Below are positions 34,788 to 45,431 of a stretch of 64,000 nt of DNA, piece by piece. Within the stretch, counting starts at the first letter, position 1; each line of letters begins with the position of its first letter. The stretch comes from Strobilurus pachycystidiatus (taxonomy: Eukaryota > Basidiomycota > Agaricomycetes > Agaricales > Physalacriaceae). The DNA lies in contig JAHLMK010000029.1 in assembly GCA_019915135.1 (NCBI GenBank), positions 62,001 through 126,000 of the forward strand, read 5' to 3'. The notes beneath the pieces are model-generated. The model searched no databases. It was not told the DNA's origin and saw only the letters and a list, made by a program, of their open reading frames with translations. Position numbers and translations under genes: made by a program.

Positions 34788-36386
34788 TCAAGCGTCACCT
34801 GTATTGGACGCAAGGACTAGTTTGAGCGCCTTTGCAGCGTGAGGGCGACCACCTGTCACTACCTCGTCGATTACACTGCTCAACGCATCAGAGACTACGG
34901 GATCACCAAGGTGTTCCTTCAAGAAAGACACCTCGGCATCGAGGATATCAAGATATCTGGGTATGGGGGTCAGTTTACGCTGAAGTCATTCCGAAAACAT
35001 TACCTCGAGGAGAATCCCGAGAAGACCTCCTGTACGATGGTTCGAGTCGTCAACTGGGAGCGGATGCTATCGAGAGCGAGGACTTTCAGCTCTTCCATTT
35101 CAAGTTTATCAGCGAGACGATACATCGATTTAGGTGAGGGCAATTTGCGATTGCGGCCCCGGGCACCAATGGTAGCGAAATCGATTCTGTTGATGTACAG
35201 ATACTCGATGAAGCCTTTCCAACTTCTTGGTGTCAGCATAGAGAGTCGAAGAATGATGGGCAAACACTCACGTTGTGTGAGCAATATCTAGGATAGGATG
35301 ACACGCCATGGGATCGAGACTGGCATGGGCATCCAACGACTGCACGCTTGAAACGTCACTCCACTCAGAGCGCGACGCAAGGGATTGCCGATCTAGAGAA
35401 GGTTGGGGATGCTCACTATGACAATCTCCGTCGCGTATCATTGACTTGCCTTCAACGGGGCCCGTCACCGAGCCACGTTGTTCCTCGGAGTTGTCCTCAT
35501 CCTCGAGGTCACTGTCATCGTCGTAGTCCCAGCCTATTATTGTTCCGTCATTGATGGTGTTCGCCAGGACTACAATTTCGATGAGATGGAGAAGAGGTGG
35601 AAGAGCCGTCAGATGCACTTACTCTGATCCAAGACAGGGCTCCTGTTGCGCAAAAGCGCACTGAGCGAAAAGCTCCCTCGCGCCTTTTCCGGTGGACAAA
35701 ACGAAGGATGTGTCAAGAAGACTAGCGCCATTGAGTGTCTGTAGGATGAGGTCCGAGTGGGAAGCACTGAATCCGGGGTCAAACGGTCCAGACGGTGAAG
35801 GGGAAGAGACCGTGGATGGGATAGAGATCGCCGGGGAAGAAGCGCTGAACGAAATGGTCCAATTCCATGTAATACTTGCGACATCAGACACATCGACGCC
35901 TTTGCGCAGCACATGGGACAGAATTTCGAGGGATGGCGTCTCCGGGGGCAAGGTCAGAAGTTTCGGTCCACTCTTAGTATGCACAGATTTTCCGCTCCCC
36001 ATGACGATTTCCTGCAATACAGTCACCGTGATTCTATCCAGGCTCGGATCGAGGGGGGAAGCACAAATTGTGCCAGGTTCAAATGACGTTGTGATATACG
36101 CCTGCGCACAGAAGGCACCGCTGCCATAGCTGATCTCTGGTGCGAACGCGTAGGCAAACCGCCAACCAAGGCCATCAGAAGGGCTTTCGTCCCTCAGATT
36201 TCCACGGGGCTGGACTGTAACAGTACAGGCATAACGCTTCGTCGAATCCACCTCCGACCAAGTGCCAGGCGGGAAGAAACAGAAGGAGGCCTGGGAAGAC
36301 GTCAGAGGCATGGACCAGGGCATATGGTGGTGGTTGACAGCAAAGGGTTGACACGCAACGCACGTGAGTGAGCACACACGGCACAT
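34788..36386 (-). CDS. BTB/POZ domain protein
   Basis: A multi-exon minus-strand gene, about 450 residues. The long first exon (to about 35620) has an immunoglobulin/MATH-like beta-rich look (TVTVQPRGNLRDE, WRFAYAFAPEISYGSG, ITWNWTISF) and runs into a BTB core LILQTLNGASLLDTSFVLSTGKG. The next exon carries an acidic insert (WDYDDDSDLEDEDNSEE). The following exon completes the BTB and adjacent helices (SWKGFIEYLYINRIDFATIG, PKSMYRLADKLEMEELKVLA). After a further intron it ends ALSSVIDEVVTGGRPHAAKA, stop at 34788. This is the MATH/BTB-like arrangement common in Agaricomycetes, probably an adaptor for Cul3-type ligases (family knowledge). The join between the first two exons did not fit a simple GT-AG intron in phase and should be treated as uncertain, as should the start. 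Confidence 0.65.
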
Positions 36387-36507
36387 CCGAGGTTGTATGC
36401 CGTGGAAGCAACTCGATCACACGATTCGCGAATGTCATATTGACCCGACATTTTAGTTATGACAGGTGTTACTTCGGTATTGATACATTAAGCGCTCTCA
36501 ACAACGT

Positions 36508-36926
36508 TTAAGGGACGAATGGGCAAGGTGAGTACAAGTCGGTGGTGGCAGGACACAAGTCCGTCGACGCAAAGGACAGCGCCCCGTTGTTCTTCATTAG
36601 CTCATGATCAGTCGAGGTAAGTACCATTGAGAAGAAGTCAGACTTACGGAGTAGAAACAAATTGTTGTCGGAGCCACGGGCGCTGTTGCGTTTGCCTGGA
36701 ATCTAAACAGAATCAATGATTTTGTAGGACGATCTGCAGTAAACGAATGAAAAACGTACCCGCAAAACCGAGGAACGCCTTGTGTACCGCCGCTGTTGGC
36801 GACGACGGGCTCCCCAATGAGATCATAGTCAGGGCACAGTGCGCAGGAGACATCGCGCGCTGCTGGAGAGGGGGCAGCAAGTGCAAGAGCCGTAACGGAG
36901 AATTGAATGAGTATGTAGAGCAACAT
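36508..36926 (-). CDS. Small secreted cysteine-containing protein, copy 2
   Basis: The start at 36926 (MLLYILIQFSVTALALAAP) gives a signal peptide. Exon 1 ends VPRFCG, exon 2 holds FQANATAPVAPTTICFY, and exon 3 ends STDLCPATTDLYSPCP; predicted introns are about 50-60 nt. The mature protein is about 75 residues with six Cys. It is clearly paralogous to the gene at 5277-5689: same exon layout, same Cys pattern, same SGGTQ.VPR.CG and PTT.CFY blocks. The function is unknown. The CALCPDYDL segment after the signal peptide is a distinctive start for searching. Confidence 0.72.
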
Positions 36927-36980
36927 GATGGATCTGTAGGGGCCGACGAGTTTGCTGAATTCATAGAGGGACTCGAGTGT

Positions 36981-36990
36981 CTTATATATC
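36981..36990 (-). promoter_or_regulatory. TATA box of small secreted protein gene 2
   Basis: GATATATAAG on the minus strand, about 55-64 nt upstream of the ATG at 36926. Confidence 0.55.
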
Positions 36991-37009
36991 TTGAGGTGTT
37001 CTTCTACTA

Positions 37010-37849
37010 GGTACGGTACCGCATAATGCAGTCGCGGCTCGAATCTAGGGCATGAATCTGCCAGCGATACAACACCGCACTTGATGACAAGCAGCACATG
37101 GACTTCCGTGAGATATCGCGAGTGAAACCATTCAGAACTGTTGGAGCGTCGGTCATGTCAATAGATATGTTCCTGGCGCGAAATAGAGCGATGCAGGAAG
37201 GGGCGTCAATTGAGAGCAATGCCGGCAAACTCTCCAGGGGCCTCGACTTGTGGTATGTTAGAACGTTCATCAAGTAGTGAATGCCTGCGAAAATATCGAG
37301 TGTCTGACAGCGCGAATCACTTTGACAGCGATGCCAGGATTGCTACTGTCTGCCCGGAAAATTATCGTCGTCGTGAGAATGGGGAGTCTCTTCCTGCATT
37401 GGACCCAAGATTAGCCCATCTATTACCCGACTGAATTCAGCACGCCAAACAGAAGGCCTTACAGCATCGAGTCCCCTTCTTCCTTGCCGTTCTCGCCCAC
37501 GATGACACAAGACCGAGACGCAGAGCTGTTTGAAGAGAATCTGTACAATGTAGATCGCAAACCAAACGGGTTCCTTGATGAGGATACGTCGAAAGTACGC
37601 CTCAAATTACCACATCACTGATAGATAGATAGTCACCTAAAAGCTGCGGTGGCGCATCCATCTCGGTGTTCTTCGGCGTTAGCGGGTGTACTTTCATCAC
37701 GACGCCAAACAACTATCATCGTCTCTGTGCCTATACATCCCTTCAATCATATATAAGCCAAAACTCCGATATATGAGGGAATTAAAGCACGTACCACCGT
37801 ATATACACAACATGGTAAAGATCACCGGGAAGACGCCGTCTAACAGCCG
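37010..37849. other. Intergenic, no gene seen
   Basis: About 0.8 kb without domain-bearing frames or repeats. Confidence 0.4.
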
Positions 37850-39986
37850 CTATATAGGAAACGGATCCTCGTCCTCGCTGTTCAAAACATGCCTAGAAAG
37901 GTTCGTAGGGGTGATATTCGAGGGACCAGCCGAACTTTGTTGAACAACTTCCGCAAAATCTACATATCCCAACATAAGCCTTATTGGGGGCACGGGTAGA
38001 AATTGAGCATGCGTACCAGGCTCATGAAGCTCGGCCGGAAGCGAGCCCGACCGGAGAGTAGGCGACATCTCGCCCTCAGACGAGTGCAAGATACGTGCCC
38101 GCTTCCCGCCGTAAGGACGTGGACGAGGCTGTTCCACATCTGCGCATTTCGCCTTATTAGTCGTCACGTAACGATGATCTTACACTCAACTCACCACCGT
38201 CATCCCATCCCGAGGCGGCAAACGGCGTCCTGGGAGTGTTCGTGTAGAACGGAACTTCAGGGTATTGATTTCCCCGCTCCTCGACTGTCCGATCAGCACG
38301 CCTGTATTTGAGAATTGCGATTTCATCGGACGAGGAGGAGTCGGCGACGCGGTGGGGAGGGTGTTTGGGGCGCGGCCCCACTTCCGTCGTAGGCCGTACA
38401 GTCATTTCATCTCCGGATGAGTCGGGACTCGATACAATGCGCTGGCGTTTCCTGGAGGTAACGACTTCTTGGAGAGAGCGGCGCTTTCGTGGCATGGGTG
38501 TTTCCATCTCTGAATCGGAAGGACAAGAGTCATCTGGAAAGTAATCAGGACAATATCATGATAGAAGAACTAACGAACGATTTGGTACTTGGAGCGCACG
38601 CTGACGTGCATTACGTGCACTCCGTCTAGGAGTTGCTTGAGTATCTGTAGACAAATGCGTCAGTACAAGGGCGCCTATAGCAACTTGAAACATTCAGTAC
38701 CCTCAGGTATGACTTCCGCGTCCTAGGGCCAGTTCAACAATGGTCCAAACATACGGAACGTGAGAACACTTGCCTGCGAAGGTACATAATCGGCTATATC
38801 GAACTCCTCGTCGGTGTCCTTTTCAATCGCCTCTGGGTCCGATTCAACCACTTTTCGCGCTTGACGCCTGCGAGGGGGTGGTGGCGTCGACATGGCACTG
38901 GAGCTGGATAATTGCGTGGAAACGTCCTGCAGATTCTCGTTATCTGTTTCGTTGTCCGTTCCTTCCTCGCCAGATTGCTGGCCATCGCCTCCAGGGAAGA
39001 CTGTAGAGAATGGTCAGTGATAATGCCATGTCGAGAGTATTGCGAGCATACGCAGAGTCAAGGGACTGGGCTGCCCGATACGATATGCCGACCCCAAACA
39101 GGCCAACAGGTCGGTTTGGCTTATGTTTTTGAACAACCAATCCGTGTAGTTCTCGGTCTCCAAGTCTAATCGCTCGTCTGCCATGTCCACATCGTCGTCG
39201 TCGATGAAATCGCTCTCGTACTGGTCATCATCTGCAACCCCACCACCACCGCCGCCGTTTGGGTCTATGTCGCCGTCAGCCAGGCCCCTCCATTTCATAT
39301 TCGCCATCTCCGCCTTCTCGCCCGCAGTGCGTAGTATGAGTTCGAGATCGTCCACATATGAATGTTCGGTAAGCTCTCCGATATAGCGATGCGCCTCTTG
39401 TTGATTGGGGAGAAGGAACCGTTCGACAGCGAGGAAGTACACGGGAAACTGGCATGCGTCGGTCAGAGTGCATTGGGATACCGAAGAGATGGAAGCTCGG
39501 CGGACAGCGAGATATTTGGAGAGTCGCAACGCACTTTTCTACGCAAGATGGGCTGCTTCAATGTCCACCTGAACCACTCCTTGTCCCCACACTCTCGGAT
39601 TTTCTTGCCGAAATGTTTCTTCCCAAATGGTACGAAGAAGTCCTCGCAGTGTCTCTCCGTCTGAGCACACTCCCGTAGTCCGGTTATATACCGAGCTACG
39701 GCTCGAAAGACGGGGAGGTTGCGCTAAGCGAAGAGTCAGTCGTACGTAGGCGGTGGATTAATTTTAAGATAAAACGCACGGATCGTTCTGTCTTGACGAA
39801 TTCCCTCTGGACATATGCAAGGTAGTCCTCGGGTACGTCGTGGATCTTCCAGCTTTTATGACGGCCGAATGTAACGACATGACCGCCGGCATCGGTTTTA
39901 GCGTACCACTCGTGGAGCGCTGAATCAGAGTACACGTCTGCCTTCGGGATGGATATTGCATGTTTTTCTCGTCGTTCTGGTTCCAT
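37850..39986 (-). CDS. Acidic, Ser-rich nuclear-type protein of unknown function
   Basis: A multi-exon minus gene from MEPERREKHAISIPK (39986) to DEDPFPI (37850). The first exon has HVVTFGRHKSWKIHDVPEDYL, which resembles the small ExoX-like C-terminal motif (FGKHKG..hxxVPxxYL). Middle exons include FVPFGKKHFGKKIRECGDKE, a Gly/Asp stretch (GGGGGG, DDDQYESDFIDDDDVD) and many acidic and Pro/Arg blocks. The C-terminal exons are rich in SDSE and RKR motifs (PRKRRSLQEVVTSRKRQR), with the look of a disordered nuclear or chromatin-associated protein. One intron (38773-38723) has a consensus GC donor (CAG|GCAAGT). Several borders are approximate. A transposon-derived origin cannot be excluded. Confidence 0.5.
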
Positions 39987-41081
39987 TTTAAGTGCGTTTT
40001 GTGGTGAATTTGGGGGTTGTTTGTTGCAGCAAAGGCTTGCCGGGCGCACAAAGTGGGAGAGGACACTGAATGCACCTGATCCACTCGTTTCGAGGATAGC
40101 GAGCAAGGGCTTTGCGAATCTGGCTGGAACAAAAAGGTAGTCTCTTGGTGGTTTCGGTTAAAGGTAGGTCAAAGCTGTGCTGGGTCTAGGCCCGATCGAT
40201 TTACAACCACGTGCGCGAGGTGCCATCCTCTTTGAAGTTGCAAAGTGCCGGCCTGCAAATTTCTTTCCTTCCCGCCATCGACTGGGTTAACGGCGCCGTA
40301 CTGGCGGGGCTGCGCATCTGCGAGCTTTTGTTCTATTTGCCGGATGATTTGCGCACCATGATGTCTCGCGAGTCTTACCCGTCTGACGGAAAAGTATCGA
40401 TCAGGTAACATTTGGCAGAACGCGAAGTGTTGTCCAGACTAAATCTACTCAGATATCAAGCACTGTACGTCGGTGAAATATCACTGAACCACGCAGCAGC
40501 AGATCTCATCGCTCTCGTACTGAATGCTGCTGTACACTTCCTTCCTCCTTCGTCCAAGGTGAGAACGCCTTGCTCTGCGCTGCTCTCGGCGCGCTATCTT
40601 GTTCAACTTGACACGTGGATCGATTAGGGTAGGGGGCTGGCAGAAGAGACGACGCCGTGCACTTCTGGCAGGCTCGTACTGATAAGATGATGAGTAATCC
40701 ATGGCGCACAACGGGGATGGTGGCGTGGTGTGGGCGTGTGTGTGTTTGTGGGTGCAGGTGCCGAATCGGTGCCGTGTACAGGAGCGAAGGCGTGTCTGTC
40801 TTTCGACCAACGAGTCTGGGATGGGATGTGCTTAACAGGTGGAGGGTAAGTAGAATGACCAGGAACAAGCGCTTATAAACGTGAAGGTGAATGATGGCAT
40901 CAGACGGAGTGCTACTGGTCGATGTGATCAGCGGGGAGCGACGATACTGGTCTTCGCCGAGGTTCCCCAGCGGGCGAGTCCTTGTTCATGATTTCATGGT
41001 TCTGGACATTATACTAAACTGAGATTGCAGGGCGTAAACCAGTAGATTCAGCAGTCAGATGAGGAATAATATGTAATGCGG
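39987..41081. other. Intergenic, no gene seen
   Basis: About 1.1 kb. A GT-rich run lies near 40731-40757. The small frames overlap each other on both strands and none is convincing. Confidence 0.4.
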
Positions 41082-41945
41082 TCATTGCTCTACAAATCCA
41101 GCATAAACCATCTCCTCGAACTCGTACCACTCAGGATCCAACTCCTCGAGGAACCACGTCAAATTCTCGTGGTAGTATAAATAAAAGTAAGTCTTGCCCT
41201 CTGGTGTTACCACACGCTGGCACAGCGTGTCCGTCTCTGTGATAACCAAGGGAGACCGTCGATATCCTGCTGCCAATCCTCGGTTTCCTGATCCGTAGAC
41301 GACTTTTCCGAAGCCCGTCAGATCCAGGTGCGGGCTCCTGCAAGAGTCAACGAACTTGTAAGACACGACAACTGCGCGTCGGTACGGAGAATGCGCCTGG
41401 GTGTTTGAGAGGTCTGGACAGTCGGGATAGAGAGGCGGCTTATAGTCCCTCGTAAGCTTCGTTGCTGGGAGAGCATGCCCGTGCTCCTCAGGGTAGTTAT
41501 GGAGTATGCGCCTGAGACTGTCTGGTGATTCGGTGGCGGTGGTACCGGTAGCGTCAGACATGCAGCTGTCGCCTTCGGTGTCGAAAGAAGTCTGTTTCGA
41601 TGGATTCACTCCTCTGCCCGTGGGTGACGACGCGGCAGATGTGGCCACAGACATTCTGTCATCATCGCCACAATCTTCGGCCTGGCCCTGAGAGGAGGAA
41701 TAGTCGCACTCAGTTGCGTCTCCCTGGGAGATGGAGTCGAGTGGCGTGACGGGGCAACTCCCGTAGAACGTGGAGAGTGTCGAGATAGTAGCGAATGGGA
41801 CCAGCCCGGGCTGGGTGTGATCGTCGACAAGAGGCGTGTCTGCGGGACGAGGAGATGTATCGGTTACGTATGCACCGCCACATCTCCAGCGGTCCAGGGC
41901 TTTCATCTTCTCATTTTCGCGTTCGTTAAAGTGGGATGTGGACAT
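41082..41945 (-). CDS. Protein with one SPYRRAV...LYYH domain
   Basis: A single open frame of 287 codons from MSTSHFNERENEK. The N-terminal 180 residues are low-complexity, rich in Ser, Thr and Asp, and carry one PPLY (PPxY) motif at about residue 170. From residue 186 comes a compact block: SPYRRAVVV, LDLTGFGKVVYG, TYFYLYYHENLTWFLEEL and YAGFVEQ at the very end. The same block, twice, makes up the C-terminal half of the protein at 56958-58559. I know no family with this signature. It has no signal peptide and no membrane helix. It lies about 1 kb upstream of kinase pair A2/B2, on the opposite strand from A2. Confidence 0.72.
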   Translation of the reverse strand: MSTSHFNERENEKMKALDRWRCGGAYVTDTSPRPADTPLVDDHTQPGLVPFATISTLSTFYGSCPVTPLDSISQGDATECDYSSSQGQAEDCGDDDRMSVATSAASSPTGRGVNPSKQTSFDTEGDSCMSDATGTTATESPDSLRRILHNYPEEHGHALPATKLTRDYKPPLYPDCPDLSNTQAHSPYRRAVVVSYKFVDSCRSPHLDLTGFGKVVYGSGNRGLAAGYRRSPLVITETDTLCQRVVTPEGKTYFYLYYHENLTWFLEELDPEWYEFEEMVYAGFVEQ

Positions 41946-42976
41946 GGCGGGAAGGAATGTAGCTAGGAATGACTTACAAGCCGTATTTAGGGCAAAGATT
42001 CATCAAGTGCTCCTCTGGGAGGTGACGGGATGATGGTCACTGCTAGCAACGAACAGCCAAGTCTTATTGTCAATAAGGATGTTATTGTTCTCGAAGGGGA
42101 ATACTACCAACGGCGAGTTGGCATTTGTTCCGTTTGAGGCCATGGGTGTTGTAGTATCATACATGGAGGTTGACTACCAATTTTTGCATCCGCTTGTGAT
42201 TAGGTACGCGTCCTAGCCTACGTGGCGGGAGTTGTCGGGATAATGATAGCATGCGCAAGTCCGAGGAAAATCTCTTATCGAGGAGAAGGGGTTACGCTTT
42301 GCAGCCTTGATGTGAGCCTCCTAAGCTGGGCTGTCCGTAGATGAGCTGCTCAAGTGTGGCGCCCCAGAGTCGAAGTAAGTGATGGACGAAAGGCAAGAAC
42401 GTGTCTTTCGGCTGCTCGTGCCGGTCTAAGCGGCGGGCGGCACAACATCGGAGGGTGAATTATGCCTTCGGCGATGCGGCAAGCCACCGCCCCACTCATC
42501 AGGGTGGCAGGCGCTTTCCGTTTGACGGCCAACACCCACTCGGGCGACATGGACGCGGTGTGTACATGATGCTGCTGATGTCTGAGGTCTTTGTATATGA
42601 CGAATCGGGACTTGTGGTCTTTGCCTTGACAGCGATGGTCCTTTGCCTGTGCGTCTTTGTTCTCGTTACGGATATTTTTTTGTTGTTGTTCGATTCGCCC
42701 AGCACTGGCAGAGCGCTCGAAGAAGCTCCTTCTTAGGCTATGCAGCTGATACAGTCCAGCTTCTACGCTACAAGTACGCTTGTTAATTTCTAGTATTGCG
42801 CTGTCAATCTCGTGTCGCGGACAAGTGCTGTACTTGTACTTACCTTGGTCAATTGACACTTTGCCGAATCTCGGCCGCTTTGTTGCACCATTTCGCCATG
42901 ACGACACTTGTACGATAAAAAGGCCGTCAAGAGGCTGTAGAGCAACTTTCTTCCCCCTCTCATCTCGCCCACTCGA
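41946..42976. other. Intergenic between divergent genes
   Basis: Contains the promoters of the SPYRRAV protein gene (minus) and A2 (plus). The frame at 42350-42907 (minus) looks like chance. Confidence 0.4.
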
Positions 42977-45419
42977 ATGGCTAAGAACATCCTTCCCGAA
43001 ATGCCAGGTTGCTTCGAGTCCTCCCTCGTTCTCCCACTCACCGTTCCCTCAGATGAAGACGGCACCTCAGAGGTTGACTCTACAGTGGACTCGCTAGCGG
43101 ACGCTCTTGCGTGGGAGCCACCCCGGCTTATCACAGAGACCTCCGACAGCAGGAAGCCACAACGCGCGATGAAGTCAACTCCGCAGCTTCGCTCATCCAA
43201 GACCAAGGGCAGGATCCCCGCGACCAAGCCCACTCGACACAGTGCAACTGCCGGTCTGACGCTCGCTTCCCCCGGATTCGCTTACTGGAACGGCCTCATT
43301 GATCATCGACCGAAGATCCCCAAACCGAGTCCCGTCTCCTTGCACCTTTGTGAAGGTCAGCGGATGAAATCTGTCCAGCTGTCTCCCGAGCTGCCTCGTC
43401 TACTGGATGCCTATCTCCAAGCCTATATCCTCAGGAGCAATACGCAAGCGTTACGCGATGCTCCGATATCCGGTTTCGATGACTGGTTTAGGACCAAAGA
43501 CTCGCACAATTGGGGTGTCGAGAATCTCACGAACACCCCGCGCGACTTTTGCGCAGCATATACTTTTCGCTGCAGGCTTGCAGCGGAAATATCCAGCGCA
43601 TTGTGGCAAGGTGATCGCGCATCGTGGGGTACGAACTTGCATGTCAAATTTCAGACCGAACCTGCGTCCGCCTCCTGTGAAGCACCCTCAGGTGCATACT
43701 TGTCGCTGGATCATGACATTCTCACCGCTGGTCCCGTCGTACGCCGCGTGAACAATCTAGCTCGCGAGTTTGGGCTCACCGACATCTTGCCTATTGTATT
43801 TCTCGATATCGGGCCTCCCTTCACGGATAGGGATGTTGTCGATGCCATGTTCCAGATCGTCAAGTATGACCTTGCGAAAGCTCGGGCCTGGGTATGGGCT
43901 ACCTGTGATGAAACGAGTGTTCGATATGCCTGCTCCTCACGTAAGCTTTGCAAGAGCATCTTGACAGGAGAACAGGCTATCTCGGGGCGACGCGCAGGGC
44001 CAGACAGTGACCTTATGAGCAACCTGATTGCCAATAACCGTTGCGGACAGGAGTGTGCTACCCCCAAGGCTATCGGCGAAGAGATGCCGAAGGAGCTCTT
44101 CAATGCCGCGATGTTCGCATTCCAACATGTACGTTCTTGTAGTACTCTGTGGTGTGCAGGCTTCTCACTTTGCCAACAGATCTGGACTGTGGCCGACGCA
44201 TGTGACGCTTCTGTCATTCTTGTCCCGACCGGGGACATCGAGTTCATCTGTGTTCGTGATCGCGAGAATCAGACCTTGCACATCAGTCCACAACTTGATG
44301 CGTCAACTGGTTACAGAGGTCTTTCCTCATCCTCTGTTCGATGTGGAGCAATCCTTCTCGGATTGGATGATCTTGCCGGTCGCTTAGAGCGTATTGAGGC
44401 CGATCGCATCCAAGGCACCCTCGTAGCCTCTTTGAAGCGAGATTTAGACACACTCGTTCCTTCCAACTGGAGTCCTGAGAAGCTCAAATCACTTTGCTAC
44501 TCTAACTCGATCGGTCTCACTCTGCCACCCAGTGTGCGGTCAACTCTACGGGTGCGTCAATTTGATGGCCTTATACTGATACAACCGACTTACTACGCAG
44601 AAATGTAGGCACATAATCCTGTCGCTCATAAGGAGCATCAAGAGCAGAAGGTCAGAGTGAAATTTGATCAAGCCTGCTCTGTCAACATTCATTGGAGAGC
44701 GTCGGATATTGATCGTGGCTCTCTAACGGCCATGGGCCTTGAATCGCCGATCGGCCTTTTCCCTTCACACACAAACACCTTACCGAACGAAGTTATCAAC
44801 GTTCGTGTTCATAGCCAGCTCCGTCACGGTACAAGCGTCTATCTATGCTACGCAGACACTCCGAAGGGAACGCCGGACAAAGAATTCGGCGCTTTCGTGA
44901 TGAAGTTTTCATTTGAGACAGCACGTCTCCAGTATGAGCACCATATATTGACGGAATTAGGGGGTAGCTCCATCGCGAATTACCCTCTGTGCTCTGTTCC
45001 CACCTCGTTCGGCGTATTCTCATCAAGACATGGTACTGCCCTCTTTCTTGAGCACTTCGACATGCCTCCCTTGACAATCGCTCGGCGGATGAAAAACGGG
45101 TACTTGTTGTGAGTCTCCGTCTGGGGAAGTGCTTACACGAATCTAATTTTGCCTCAGAGAAGATCTCAAGGAGTGGATGGGCTACTTGCGCTCTCGGCGT
45201 GCCGTGCATGGCAGCTTATCTATGGAGAATATTCTATTTGATGGATGGGAAAGCAGCGGCGACAACCTCAATGCCCGTCGTATAGCCCTGGTCGGGTGGG
45301 CGGATGCCCTGCTGGAAGTGAGCAATGAGGCACTGGAGGCTCAAGACGACAAGATGTCGGTCATAATTGAAGAGCTTGACCCTGAAGAAGAGAGGGTGCG
45401 CAAGAGGTTACGAATGTAG
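42977..45419 (+). CDS. Gene A2: FunK1-like pseudokinase, intact
   Basis: Exons 42977-44128, 44180-44551, 44609-45108 and 45158-45419 give 761 residues, with intron phases 0, 0 and 2. The N-terminal region (to about 384) is family-specific. The second exon opens with IWTVADACDASVILVPTGD...RENQTLHIS, homologous to the block at the same exon start in the B genes. The kinase-like fold runs from about residue 560: FVMKFSF keeps the Lys (about 606) and HHILTEL may supply the helix-C Glu. The loop is VHGSLSMENILF, with Ser in place of the catalytic Asp though Asn is kept, and the metal-binding motif reads LVGWADA instead of DFG. It is a pseudokinase by sequence. It ends KRLRM, 12 nt from the stop codon of B2 on the other strand. 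It may bind or regulate B2, but that is inference from pairing and common descent. No frame damage seen. Confidence 0.85.
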
Positions 45420-45431
45420 CAAAATTAATGA

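Noticed and set aside
39014..39529. Separate 171-codon gene
   Set aside because: It is better read as internal exon sequence of the larger minus gene 37850-39986.
42350..42907. 185-codon minus frame between the SPYRRAV gene and A2
   Set aside because: Overlapped by plus frames of similar length, no domain, and inside a likely promoter region.
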